Below, piece after piece: positions 43,118-54,886 of a stretch of DNA of 64,000 nt. Positions within the stretch are counted from its first letter, which is position 1, and each line of letters starts with the position of its first letter. The notes beneath the pieces were generated by a model. It saw only the letters and a program-made list of their open reading frames with translations, ran no database searches and was not told the origin of the DNA. The DNA lies in contig CM077147.1 in the NCBI GenBank assembly GCA_039583875.1, forward strand, positions 112,216,440 to 112,280,439. Direction: 5' to 3'. The translations under genes were made by a program, and so were the position numbers. The DNA comes from Platanthera guangdongensis. Lineage: Eukaryota > Streptophyta > Magnoliopsida > Asparagales > Orchidaceae.

Positions 43118-44523
43118 TCATGGAGTCGGGCGAGTGAGCTCTTCCTCCGCCACCTCGATTACGTAGTCAGCCAAGAAGTCGGCCATTTCTTGAGCCTTGA
43201 TCGAGAGACGGTGGACGAAGGAGATGTCGAACTCACTCAACTCCACCGACCACTTGGCCAGCCTGCCAGAATGCTCCACCCCCTCAAAGATGTTGCGGAG
43301 GGGATGGTTAGTCACCACTTGGATTGAGTGTGCCTGGAAATAGGGCCGCAGCCTTCAAGCTGAGATGACCAGGGCGAAGGCCAGCTTCTCCAAAATTGGA
43401 TACCGGAGCTCGGCCTTCCTCAGGACCCGGCTCACGTAGTATATGGGGAGCTGTTTCTTCCCCTCTTCTCGAACTAGGACGGAGCTCAGGGCCTCCACCT
43501 CGACCCCGACCCCGAGATACAAAAACAGGTCCTCCCCCTCCTTCGGCCCTTGTAGCAATGGAGCCTGCATCTTGAGGGCCTGGAATGTCTCCTCGTATTA
43601 CTTGGTCCACTCGAATTTTTGACCCCCCCTCAGTGTTTTGAAGAAGGGGGAGCACTTCTCCCCAGCCCGGGAGAGGAACCTACTTAGCCCTGCCAGCATC
43701 CCCGTCAGTCGTTGCACCTCCTTAATATTCCGCGGCGACCCCAGCTCCATGATAGCCTTGACCTTATCGGGATTCGGCTCGACCCCCGCGGGGGTGAGGA
43801 GATGCCCCAAGAACTTCCTCCTGCTGGCCCCGAAGACACACTTCAGGGGGTTCAACTGCATCTTGTACTTGCGCAGGGTAGCAAAGGTCTCCTCTAGGTC
43901 CTGGAGGTAAGAGTCCACATCCCGACTCTTGATCATGAGATCATCCACTACACCTCCAGGTTCCTCCCCTTCTGTTCTTTGAAGACCCTATCCATCATCA
44001 TCTGGTAGGTCGTCCCTGCATTCTTTAGCCCAAAGGGCATCATCTTGTAGCAGTAACATCCATCCCCCGTGATGAACGAGACGTCCTTGACGTCCGGGGG
44101 GTGCATCCCGATTTGATAATAACCTGAAAATGCATCTAGAAAACTCATTACAGAAAAACCAACGGCTGAGTCAACCAACGCGTCGATCCGAGGCAAGGGA
44201 TAACACTCCTTAGGACAAGATTTATTAAGCAAAGAGAAGTCGATACACATACGCCACCGGCCGTCTCCCTTTTTAACCATGACTACATTGGAGACCCAGC
44301 CGGGGTATTGGATCTCGGACACGAAGCCGGCCTTGAAAAGCTTTGCCACCTCCTCTCTGATGGGCTCTGCCAGCTTGTCCGCTATGGACCTCTTCTTTTG
44401 TTGGACGGGGCGTGTTCCCGGGTACAAGTTGAGGCGATGGCAAGCCACATCCGCGTCAACCGTCGGCATCTCCGCGGCGCTCCATGCGAAGATGTCCACG
44501 TTCTTCTGGAGGCACTCCAGCAT
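43118..44523 (-). pseudogene. Tat gypsy reverse transcriptase and first RNase H
   Basis: RT blocks read in order on the minus strand: IREEVAKLFKAGFVSEIQYP, VVMVKKGDGRWRMCIDF, YPLPRIDALVD, SFLDAFSGYYQIGM, MPFGLKNAGTTYQ, then DDLMIKS after a frame change at 43948, and FLGHLLTPAGVEPNPDK. The Ty3-type RNase H follows (YYVSRVLRKAELRYPILEKL, then QEMADFLADYVIE). The YxDD catalytic site is split at the frame change. Further breaks lie near 43598 and 43355. Confidence 0.9.
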
Positions 44524-44855
44524 CCTGCCATGAGCCTACGGGGTCAGCCCTCCGCTGACACGGACCTTCTCCACCCTGCCTTCACGGGTGAGGACCTCCA
44601 GCTCCACCACCTCTTTCGCAGCCTCTAGCGTGGACTGCTCCCCCCATTCTTCAACATCCCTCTCCTCTGGGACGAGTACCTCTGCCTCCACCTCTTCCTC
44701 CACGGCCATCGCCTCGGCCGACTCCTCCCGATCTCCTCCTGCCACCTCAACCTCGGTGCAGTTCTTCACTTCCAGCTCCTCCCTGCCAGCTTCCTGCTCC
44801 GCCTACTCCATCCTTCGCTCCATCTCCTCGGCTCCCTCCTGCCAAGAGATGGAGT

Positions 44856-45506
44856 TCACGACGGTGACGTATCACTCTCGCGCCACCTTGGGGCCCCCCT
44901 AACCCTGACCGGAATCCCCTCTGCATTGAACTTTAAGCACTGATGAAACGATGAGGGGACGCAGCGGAAGGCACTAATGAGGGGCCTCCCGAAGATGGCG
45001 TTGTAGCTGCTGCGGGCATCCACGATGACGAACCTGCAGTTCCTGAACTGCCCCCCCAGGGTGACATGGAGGCCTACCCCTCCTTCCACCTCCTTCCTCT
45101 CCCCCGAAAATCCGAACAAGGGCCCATCTGAGGCCAACACCCTCTTCGCCTCCACCTTCATCGCGTCAAACGCCTTCTTAAAGACGACGTTGACAGAGCT
45201 TCCGTTGTCGACAAGGATCCGGGAAACGGTAAAATTTTCGATGGCTGTCTGGATGACCAGCGCATCGCAAAATTGATCCTCATGATCCGTCATATCGCTC
45301 CTGGAGAAGGTGATCCTCTCTTCTGGGGGTGGGGTTTGGGATGTGGAGCCAACGCTCCGGCGATACATGGTGTGGAGGCTCGTCTTCCGGGAGGCCTCTA
45401 CCCCCACCCCCCTGTGGATCACTACGATCCCTCCTCGGGTCCCGACGTCCACCCGGTCCTCGCAACGGTCCTCCTCCGCCCGAGGCAGGACCTCCTCGAT
45501 CCTCAC
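44856..45506 (-). pseudogene. Tat gypsy aspartic protease region
   Basis: The motif RILVDNGSSVNVVFKKAF is the retropepsin active site in the form used by Tat and Athila elements (DNGSS). IVDARSSYNAIFGRPLI is the conserved flap-side block. Between this region and RT (44530-44855) is an acidic linker with a stop near 44535. Confidence 0.88.
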
Positions 45507-45518
45507 TTCCTGATGCCC

Positions 45519-46849
45519 CTACTGCTGCTGCTTCTCCCTGTTTCCCCTCATTTCGAGGAACTTCGGGCACGTGGCTGTGGCGTGCCCCTCCGCTTGATGG
45601 AAGTCGCAGTAGGGCAACTCCACCGTAACTTCTCTCCTCCTCCTTGCTACTCTCCTCCTCTCCCCTATGGATATGGCCATATCTTCTTGATCGGGGAGTC
45701 GAGGCCTCTGGGCCTGCCTCCAGCCCGAGGGGTGGAATTGATCTAGCCACCCCCCCCCCCCCACCACCCCGGTGGTGGTCCCTTCCTTGGTACTCTCTCT
45801 GTGGCCCCTGCGCTTGCCACTCGGGTCTCCAGCCCAGCCGACGGTCAGGCTCCTGACGCCCCCACCTGGGCTGCTGCTGTCTCTGCTCCCTCTGTCGAGG
45901 CTCGACCCTCCTCTCCTCATGTCCTCTTCCTCCCCTTGGCTCCTTCTCTTCCTTCGTGGCCCACCTGGTCAGCTTCCGGGCGAACTCCGGATTTGACGTC
46001 TCCCCGTCAACTTCTCTCGCCGCCCTCTCCATCAGCTCCTCGTAGGAGAGGGGGGGTATTCTCTTCAACTCCATCTTGAAGAAACCCTGCTGCAGGCCAA
46101 GGGTGAAAGCCATCATCAGACTATGGCCCGGCATCTCCTAGACCTGGGGGACCTCCTCCTAGAACTGGTCCACGTAGCTCTCCAACGTCTCGTTCACTCC
46201 CTGTTTGATGTGGAATAGGGACTCTAACTCCTTCTTCCTACTCTTTGAGGTGGTGAATCTCAGCATGAACCCCCGGCGTAGGTCCTCGAAGCAGTAGATG
46301 GAGCTGGCCGGCAGCTGGTGGAACAACTCCCTCGCCTTCTCTTTGAGGGTGATGGCAAAGAGTCGGCACTTGAACCCATCCGACATCTGCCGGATCGAGA
46401 CCACGTGCTCAAACCACTGAACGTGTTGGATCGGGTCTCCCTTCCCGGTGTAGTAGGACATCTAGGGTTCCCTGAACCCCTCTGGAACTGGAGCTGAAGA
46501 CCAACTCGCTGAAGGGACTGCCTCCCCCTACTGGGCGAGCTGGCGCGTCTCGCGGGCTCAGCTCGCCGACCCGGCCTCTGCCTGCCGAGCCGGGGAAGAG
46601 CTCGCGCCCGGGGAGCTCGCACCCCCGGCCCTCCTCGACAACTTCCTTCCCAGCTCGCCTGCCGGGGGCGTCCTCGCCCAGAGAAGGGGGGCCGCGATTT
46701 GGACAACTGGAGTCGAGCACTCGGCTCGCGCGCCGAGCGCGAACTTGACGAGGCCAAACACCTCGTTCCTGAAATCTTCAAACATCCCCACCGTGGCCAG
46801 AGGTGGGGGGCGGCGAGTCCGTCCTGTCAGATCCCTGTCCTCCTGTCAT
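45519..46849 (-). pseudogene. Tat gypsy gag, frameshifted
   Basis: The start ATG at 46849 (MTGGQG) matches the gag-only element. The core (VQWFEHVVSIRQM, FAITLKEKARELFHQLP) is at 46461-46159, then GLQQGFFKM and YEELMERAAREV (46134-45280 frame). The knuckle YCDFHQAEGHATATCPKF is in another frame near 45605-45560, after a run of about 14 C at 45750. Breaks near 46780, 46490, 46150 and 45750. Confidence 0.88.
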
Positions 46850-46894
46850 CGAGCTCGCTGAAGGTTTTTTGTATTGACCACGCTCCACACTCAC

Positions 46895-46914
46895 CGCACC
46901 AAAATGTTGACACC
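46895..46914 (-). promoter_or_regulatory. Primer binding region of Tat gypsy
   Basis: TTTTGGTGCGGTGAG follows the 5' LTR end GTGTCAACA on the minus strand, identical to the gag-only element. Confidence 0.7.
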
Positions 46915-47622
46915 GAAAAACGGTCTCTTGTGAAGTTCACCCTTGGGGAAGGGGTGATCGCGCACCTACTTCACTCCTGCAAGCAAAACAACAAAAGAAA
47001 CAAAGGAGGACTGACCCAAGGGCTCGGCGGGGAGGACCCACCACACACCCGGAAGATCTTAGAGTGCTTCCCTTCCTTAGCCAAAGGCCGAGCTAAGTTA
47101 TCCTCAGAAAGCGCTTGAGAGCTGGAGCAAGAGAGCACAGGAAGCATGCCTTCTGAGATACCCCTTGGGTCCTATTTATAGATTTCAGAATTTGAACTGC
47201 CAATAACCAAACAAAACTGACCTGAAGTTACCAAAAAACCCTTGGTTGGGTATGCCAACAGCCAAACTCCGCTGTTTTGAAGGGCTATGGGCAGACCGTC
47301 GGGGGCAAAACAGTAAAAAGTACCTCATAAATCTGGGCGAGCTGGGGAGTCTGGCCACCACTGAAGATCTGGCTCGCCTGCTGTTGCCGAGCTCCTTTGC
47401 GTGAGCGCGAGCTGGGACGGCGAGCTCGCCCATCGGTCGGCCTCCTTTAGTCGGCCTCAGCTCGACGAATCCTGACTTAGCTCGGCGAATGCCGAGCTCG
47501 CGGTCGACGAATGTCGAGCTCGGGCTCGGGTTTCTCTGCCGAGCTCGCCTGGGGCCTGGGTGATCTAAGCCGGCCGGTCTGTGTTCCCGGTTCACCCCAC
47601 TCGCCGGATACGGGGTTGTACA
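46915..47622 (-). repeat. 5' LTR of Tat gypsy
   Basis: 708 bp. It is flanked on the plus side by the duplication AAACC at 47623-47627. Nearly identical to 35221-35937 by eye. Confidence 0.93.
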
Positions 47623-47627
47623 AAACC

Positions 47628-49502
47628 TCTTGTGAGTATACCCCTCAAAAAAATGGTATTGCAGAACGCAAGAATCATCACCCTCTTGAAGTTGCACACT
47701 TCATTATGTTCCAAATGAATGTTCCCAAATTTTATTGGAATTTTGTGGTGTCTACAACCTGCTACCTTATTAATCGCATGTCCCCCTTCATTCTCAACTT
47801 TGCGGCTTCCTTTAACCTTCTTTTTTCTTCAAAACCCCCCTTTCCAGTGACACCTCATGTATTCGGTTGCATTTGTTATGTTTATAACCTTGGTCCGTCC
47901 ATTGACAATCTTTCTCTACGTGCCACAAAATATATGTTTGTTGGGTACTCTCGCACTGAGAAAGACTATGTTTACTCTCCTACGGATTGCAAAGTTGTTA
48001 CCTTTGCTAATGTCACATTTCTCGAAGAGCAACCTTATCATTTTCAGCCCAGTGAACCTCCACTATCGCCTCAACTTTTGCGTCATATTGTTCCTGTTAC
48101 TTTTAACATACCACCTCTTCTTCCCACGTCAATTCCAAACCTCCAACCAAAACCACCTCTGATTCATGTGTATAGTCGTCGTACTCCTCCGTCTGCTACT
48201 CTACGAGAAGTGTCATCTACTAATGATATTTTGTGGCTTGTAGATCCAGCAACTGTCACTACTGCTCACCAGATGGAGAATTGTCTCTTTACACTACCTC
48301 TCTCCGGAGATCCGACAATTTGCAAAATCGTTATCCTCTATTTTCGCCCCTAATTTTGTGCAGAAGGCTCTCCAATATCTGGGGTGGCGGGCGGACATGG
48401 ATGAGGAAAAATCTGTTCTTTGGGCAAACCAAACTTGGGATCTTGTCTCTCTTCCTTCCGGCCAGAGTTGTGTGGGTTATAAGTGGGTATTTGTCACCAA
48501 ACATGGTCCAGATGGGCAGTTCAACGGCTGAAGGCTTGCCTTGTGGCTCGTGGCTTTACTCAACAACAAAGTCTGGATTACGATGAGACTTTCTCTCCAG
48601 TTGTCAAACTCAATACAGTTTATGTTTTGATCTCCCGTGTTATTCGTCGATACTGGAAATTGCATCAATTGGATGTCAAAATGTTTTTCTCAATGGCGAT
48701 TTGCAGAAGATTGTATATATGCAACAATCTCCCGGATTTGAGACTACGGGAGAGTCTCTTGTATGTTATCTGAAGAAATCTTATTATGGTCTCAAACAGT
48801 CTGCTCGAGCTAGGTTTGACAAGTTTAGTCAGATTGTTCATGTTGTTGGGTTCACTCAAAGCTCAGCTGATTTCTCTCTATTCACTTGTCATCGTCAATA
48901 GGCACAATGATTCTCTTGGTGTATGTTGATGATATTTTGATTACGAGAGACGATCTCACAGAAATACACATGATCAAACAACATCTGGCTTTTGTGTTTC
49001 AAACTAAGGACCTAGGAAATCTTTGAAATTTCCTTGGTCACGAGGTGGCTCAACGTCCTGATGGACTTGTTCTATCTCAACGAAAGTACTTCCTTGATTT
49101 GCTTTGTGATGTTGGATACTCTGGATGCAAACTTGTTGACGCTCCTATGGATATCAATCATAAGCTTTACGCTCATGCCTCAGACTCCGATCTACTCCTT
49201 CCAAACAAAGAGTATTATCATTGTTTTGTGGGAAAGTTAATATATCTCACTGTTACGAGACCTGATATATCATTTGTTATTGGAGTTTTCAGTTGATCCA
49301 TGCATGAACCACAAATATCTCATCTCCAGGAAGTTGAGTGTATCATTCAATACTTGAAGACTGCTCCAGGACAAGGACCTCTATATAAGCCTTCTTCGTC
49401 TCCTTTATCTCTAACTGCATATTCTGAGGCAGCTTATGCGGGTTTACTTGATGATCGTCGATTAGCAAATGAATATAGTACTTACTTTGGGGGACACTAT
49501 CA
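47628..49502 (+). pseudogene. Copia D, right part: integrase end, reverse transcriptase, RNase H
   Basis: Continues the integrase cut at 35220: CEYTPQKNGIAERKNHH holds the catalytic Glu. A Pro-rich linker follows, then RT ([45 protein letters not shown]) and RNase H (EAAYAGLLDDRRLANEYSTYF). A stop at 48352, a deletion near 48520 and more frame changes break it. It ends abruptly within RNase H near 49502; RNase H tail and 3' LTR are missing. The nearest relative in the window is copia A. Confidence 0.87.
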
Positions 49503-50074
49503 CCTAGCTGATGCAGGCCTACGTGTTGAAGTGCTTGTGACGGTATAAGCGACGATTCACTTAAACCCGCTACGATCACTCGCGTGCGTACTAAAATTGT
49601 TAGCCACTCCAATTTAGCGAGTCAAATCACAACACATGCACAATAAACAATAAGAGAGTTCTAACCAAAATAGCGATTCAGAAAGAGGCCGGTTTTCTCC
49701 CATCAAGAAAATTAATATAGGATTTTCCTCAATTCTTAAAGCGTCAAAAACAAGGGTTTACCCAACCCAATTAATGTCACAATAAGGATTTACCCAATCC
49801 TTCAAATCACAAGTTCGATCGGAGAAACAACACAAGCTTCGATTAAATCCCGAGAAAAAATCTGATGGCTTCAAAGGCAACACCGACCTCTTTCACCACC
49901 CAAAACCACGTGTAAAATAGAACACACTAAATAGAGTAAAGAGAATCGTTACCCCAAGCTCACAAATGAATTTTCGGTGGAGAGTCTCTCTACCATGGAT
50001 CTACCAGAACCACACCGAATGGAGGGGACTACGTGCCAAGACTTCAGCGGAATCACACTGAGGAGGAATTTGTT
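49503..50074. other. Unidentified intronic segment
   Basis: No ORF of note. It contains repeated phrases such as GGGTTTACCCAACC and GGATTTACCCAATCC. It may be LTR or leader of another element, but no ends were found. Confidence 0.35.
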
Positions 50075-50640
50075 ATTTAGCTTCTGAGGTCGTTAACGAT
50101 CTTGAAGAATTTTTGAAAGTTGTCTGCAATAGTATCATTAGCTCCTTTCTTGAATGCCTCGTATTCTTGATTCAGCAGAGATCTACGATCGTCTCTAACT
50201 TCTTAAGTTTCTTCCATGAGAACTACGAGACAGTCTCACATCTGCTTGACAGATTTGCAGTGGAATAAGTTTTGTAGCATTGAGTCGTCCACTGCGCTGA
50301 CTATGATGTTCTTTGCCTTTTTGTCCAAGGAGACAAAGGGCAATTTCATCCTTGGTCAAATCCATCATCTTCTTTGTAATCATAACCGTAGGTTTTAAAG
50401 CAGAGGGATGTGTAGGAATGTGAGGTCTTTCTTCCACATTCTGAAATATGCGAGGATCAGCAGCTTCCATGTAGAATCTGACTCTTTCCTTCCACATGAG
50501 AAAGTCCTCCTTAGTGCACATCGACAACTTCATCGAAGACATATCCTTGCTTCTGTTCATTGCAACTGAGCAGTATCTCTTGACAACTAGATAGGAGATC
50601 TTGCTCAATGTGTTAGCCTTATATCGAACTACACCCCTCT
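50075..50640 (-). pseudogene. Gag fragment of a second SIRE-like copia
   Basis: The frame from 50608 reads KEDFLMWKERVRFYMEAADPR, matching the UBN2 part of the large gag at 1130-3436. A frameshift near 50340 and a stop follow; gag similarity continues to about 50075 and then ends. Only the first fifth of gag is present. Confidence 0.82.
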
Positions 50641-50649
50641 GATACTAAT

Positions 50650-52324
50650 TGAAAGTATCTAATGTCAACCTAAATTACATAGAGGGAGGTGAATATGTGT
50701 GTTTTGCGTCTTTTGCGGAATAAAAATTACTGAAAAATAAGCACACAGAAAACACGGAGATTTATAATGGTTCCCTGAGTTGGGTACGTCCACTGTCCCG
50801 CCTCGCCTATATACCACGAAGGGCTAGATTCAGCTACTTCTCCTTTATCTCAGATTGCAAACAATCTTACACATTGGAGCCTCAACTCCTACAACTCGGA
50901 TACAACACTCCTACCACTCGGAGAACAAACTCTCCTACAACTTGATCCACAAACAAAGATCTACAACTCGATTCACAAACAAGGATCTACAACTCGGAGG
51001 GAAAAATCTCCTATAATAATAAAAAGTTTTACACAAAAATATTAACAATAATCTTCAATATATATCTGAAATCTTCGGTCTCTTGTTCCTCTGAAAAATT
51101 GATCGTGAATGTCTTAAAGAACAGAAAATCCGAAGACTTGAAAACCTGATTTGGATGCATGGATCGACTAAATCTGAGAGAATCAGAATCTTCAAAGATC
51201 AACGATCTAGTCGTTTTGCTTGAAGAAAAGAATCGTGCTGCAAAAAGATCGTCAGCCATGCGGGTAGCGAAGATTGTATCGGCGCCGACGGGAAGAATTT
51301 CGTTCTTGTGATTTATTGATTTTTCCAAATATGCACGATTAGGGTTGATTGAAATCCACCCTACATATATATAGAGAACCTCCTTCTGAAATGGCTAGAA
51401 AAATCCTTCCTAATCGAGAGATCCGAAAATCACTGTACATGGCGATCTGGATAACCCGAGCCAAAAAATTGAAAGCAAAAGAAGAAAAACCGTAAGTATA
51501 ATTCGTCGAGCATGTATGGGTATACTCGTCGAATCACTTGGAAACTCGACGAAATTTACTTAGAATATTTCAGCCAGACCGAACATATAACTCAATACAT
51601 GGCAGAAGAGATACTTGACGATTTCAACGAGTATCGGCTAGTATACTCGACGAATTCGACGATTATCGGCTAGCTGACTCGACGCATTCGAAGTCATACC
51701 AAGTGATATTCGACGAATATCACTTAGAGAAATCAAGAGAAGTAAAGTCGAGATGACTCGACGAATTCGTTGTGTATCGACATGTATATTCGACGAATTC
51801 GACGAGTATCGGCAGATACACTCGACGAATTCGACGTGTATACACGATGATACTCGACGACTTTTACTTAACTGATTTGTAGGTATTCAGAGACTATTCT
51901 CTAAGTAAATACGATGAATTCGACGATTGCCAGTAAGCATACACGACGAATTCGACGAGTATTCATGAGTATACTCGACGAATTCGACAAGTATCCTTTA
52001 CTATACTCAACGAATTTTACTTAGAGAAAATTTTCTCTTCTGAAGGCCGCAGTTTGATCTTCTTGGATTCTTCTAATATACTCGAAATAGAAGTACACCC
52101 CAATAGAGAGATTACACATGAGTCAACACATTTGCCTACACAATGAGGGATTACATTGTATAGTCCTGTGTTTCAAGAGCCATTGTAACCTGACATTGGG
52201 TTATACTTAGCAATATCGTCCTGCAAGCACACAACTAGAAAACAATATCAAATACAAACTCAATTCATATTAGTTCAAAAGATAATTCTTCAAATCAGAG
52301 TTATTGTGGATACAATACCCAACA
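50650..52324 (-). repeat. LTR of second SIRE-like copia
   Basis: Begins TGTTGGGTATTGTATCCACA at 52324 and ends CTTTCA at 50650 (minus strand). A mutated primer site (TTAGTATCAGAG) follows. About 1.68 kb. At 51500-52010 it holds many copies of ACTCGACGAATTCGACGAGT-like words, the drifted form of the palindromic repeats in LTR 3500-5123. It abuts the cut RNase H of copia E at 52325. Confidence 0.87.
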
Positions 52325-53413
52325 TGACAAAAACAGGATGCCCCTCCCAAGAGAGAACTTGAGATATCTAAGGACATGATGAGCTACATCTAAATGACGA
52401 GTCCTCGGGAAATGCATATATTAATTGAGCACTCCTACAACATAGGAGATATCTGGGCGAGCATGTGATAGGTAGATCAGTTTTTCAACCAGCCTCTGAC
52501 AACTGGGAATGTCTTCAATCATGTCACCATCATCTTTTCCAAGTCTGTGGTTGACTTCGATTGGAGTGTCAGTCGGTCTGCATTCACTCATTCCTGAAGC
52601 TTCAAGGAGGTCAAGAGTATATTTTCTCTGTGACATGAATATCTCATGTTTGGACCTCGCAACCTCAATACCCAAGAAGTGCTTGAGGTTCCCCAAATCT
52701 TTTACTTCAAATTCTTTCATCAGCCTCACTTTCAATGCCTGAATCTCGTTCTGATCGTCACCTGTTATAATAATGTCATCTACATAAACTATCAGAGCAG
52801 TTAGTTTTCCTTTAATGTTTTTGATGAAAAGAGTATGATCCACATTACTCTGGGAGAATCTGAAGCCTACCATTGCACAATTTGCCTTCAGATCCTCTGG
52901 GTGAGAGACCGGGAGGTAGAGCCATGTATACCTCTTCTTCCAGATCACCGTGAAGGAACACGTTTTTTACATCAAATTGGCTGAGAATCCACCACTTGCA
53001 TGCAGCACCCGACAGGACAATCCTTATAGAGTTTATCTTAGCAACCGGTGCAAAGGTTTCCTAGTAATCAATACCTGTCGCCTGAGTGTACCCTATTGCA
53101 ACCAGCCTAGCCTTGCACCTTTCCACAACCGCCTGAGTGTTCTGTTTGACAGAGAACACTCACTTGCATCCCACAACAGTCTTTCCTTTAGACAGATGTA
53201 CTAGGTCTCGTGTGTGATTCTTATCCAAGGCATGCATTTCTTCAAGCATAGCCGCCTTTCACCAGTTATCGGAGAGAGCATCCTCCCACGAAGTAGAGAT
53301 TGAAGTAGCAGCCAAAGAAGAGACAAAGCTCTATAGGAAGCCGTTAGGGACGAATAGGAGATGAAGTGAGATAACAGGTGGTGTAAAAGTACCTTCCCTT
53401 AGAGTAAAGGAAC
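52325..53413 (-). pseudogene. Copia E reverse transcriptase and RNase H remnant
   Basis: RT pieces on the minus strand in 53390-52950 resemble TVVGCKWVFSVKQ, with several frame changes. From 52948 the frame reads LIVYVDDIIITGDDQ, LGNLKHFLGIEVAR, YTLDLLEASGMS and LIYLSHARPDISYVVG. RNase H continues past a stop at 52421 and is cut at 52325 by the SIRE-like LTR. The YVDD site is intact. Confidence 0.87.
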
Positions 53414-53421
53414 CTGACGAC

Positions 53422-53863
53422 CTAGGAAGCACCGGTACGGGTACGGGTACCGGGTACGATACGTATCCGGTACGGCGGTACGGCAAATTTTAAAAAAACA
53501 AGGATACGGGTACGGTAGGATACGTTGAAGAAGAAGAAAGAGAAGAAGAAGCTACCTGCGCGACGGGATCAGCAGCGCGACGCGCGACCTGCGCGACGGG
53601 ATCAGCAGCGCGACCTGCGCGACGGGATCAGCAGCGCGACGCGCGACCTGCGCGACGGGATCAGCAGCGCGACGAGCGACCTGCGCGACGGGATCAGCAG
53701 CGCGACGAGAGACCTGCGCGACGGGATCAGCAGCGCGACGGGAGACGGGAGACGGGAGCAGCAGTGCGAATCGCGCGAATCGCGCCGTTCGGTACGCGTA
53801 TCCGTACCGGAAACGTACCCGGTACGGATACGGCTCTATTTTTGGCGTATCCGTGCTTTGTAG
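53422..53863. mobile_element. Non-autonomous hAT element, 442 bp, with internal tandem repeats
   Basis: The 8-bp target duplication CTGACGAC is at 53414-53421 and 53864-53871. Ends are inverted repeats: CTAGGAAGCACCGG on the left and, read inward on the other strand, CTACAAAGCACGGATACG. GGTACGGGTACGG-type subterminal words cluster at both ends. The centre (53553-53745) is a 33-bp GC-rich tandem repeat with about six copies. No transposase. An 8-bp duplication with short inverted ends is the hAT signature. Confidence 0.9.
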
Positions 53864-53871
53864 CTGACGAC

Positions 53872-54859
53872 GGATCAGATGTCTGCTCTGGGACTCTGGT
53901 AAGGGCCGATGTGTTCGTCCCCTTGGGACGACGGGAGTAAACCTGCAGGGGCTTGGCAATAGGAGATGGTGTCGAGTGATAATGATATAACGCAGGAATG
54001 GGTAAAGGAGTTAAGTAACTCACTTCCAATAGAGAAGAGGTCCCCCCCCCACTGAAGTGAGGGACCATAGTAGCTCTCAGATTCACGGAATGTGACATCC
54101 ATAGTAACAAAGACGCTCTTAAGCACCGAGTCAAAACATTTGTAGCCCTTTCGAGTAGGAGCATAGCAGATAAAGACACACTTGTGAGCCCGAGGATCAA
54201 GTTTAGTCCTTGGGTAAATATGGACAGAACAAACACAACTGAATATACGAGGTTGTAGAGTAGTAGGAGGCAGCCCAAGAGTGTGAAGAGGAGTGTTATA
54301 ACCCAGGACACGAGAGGGCATACGATTAATAAGAAATGCGACAATGAGAACAACACCCCCAATAGTACTTTGGAAGGTGCATCTGGAGAAGAAGACACCG
54401 GGCAACTTCCAAGAGATGATGACTCTTGCATTCGGCCGCCCCATTTTGAGCAGGAGAGTGAACGCAAGACGTTTGGTGGATAATCCCATGATCTGCAACG
54501 TAGCGGTCAAATTAAGAATCTGGATACTCGCGGCCATTGTCGGTGCGAAGGATTTTGATAGTGGTATCAAATTGCGTATAAATCATTTTATGAAAACGCT
54601 GAAATAAAGGGAAAACCTCATCTTTAGCCTTCATGAGATAAACTCATGTAGTACGGGAGAAACAGTCAATGAAAGTGACAAACCAACGACATCTGGAAAT
54701 AGAAGAAACATCACTGTGAATAACATGAAAAGAAACAGAACTAGGGGATGAAACATTATTAAACGAAACACGATGATGTTTTTCAAATTCACAAGCATTA
54801 CAATGAAAATTATCAACTAATACAGCAGGAAAAGCAGGGAATAAACATTTTGTAGACAT
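53872..54859 (-). pseudogene. Copia E integrase remnant
   Basis: From 54859 down: a GAG-pre-integrase to integrase start, then frames with PHTLGLPPTTLQPRIFSCVC and LDPRAHKCVFI, the conserved post-core part of copia integrase. The DDE core is spread over shifted frames. The Pro/Ser-rich linker reaches the hAT insertion at 53871. Confidence 0.78.
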
Positions 54860-54886
54860 AATAGAGGGATGTCCAAGGCGGCAATG

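Larger units (their letters stand above)
35221..47622 (-). mobile_element. Complete Tat-lineage Ty3/gypsy element, 12.4 kb
   Basis: LTRs at 35221-35937 (717 bp) and 46915-47622 (708 bp) run TGTACAACCC to GTGTCAACA on the minus strand, with 5-bp duplication AAACC. Order on the minus strand: 5' LTR, primer region, gag, protease, reverse transcriptase, RNase H, a second archaeal-type RNase H, integrase, tandem array, two antisense genes, purine tract, 3' LTR. The double RNase H, the extra ORFs antisense to pol and the 3' tandem array are all known traits of Tat elements. Gag and part of pol carry frameshifts; integrase is intact. Confidence 0.95.

Noticed and set aside
43605..47118. Plus-strand ORFs over Tat gag-pol
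   Set aside because: Shadows of the minus-strand polyprotein; only 36114-39635 has promoter, intron and domain support on the plus strand.
53523..53863. Plus-strand 112-codon ORF with DLRDGISSAT repeats
   Set aside because: Reads through the 33-bp repeat of a hAT element; no start context or domain.
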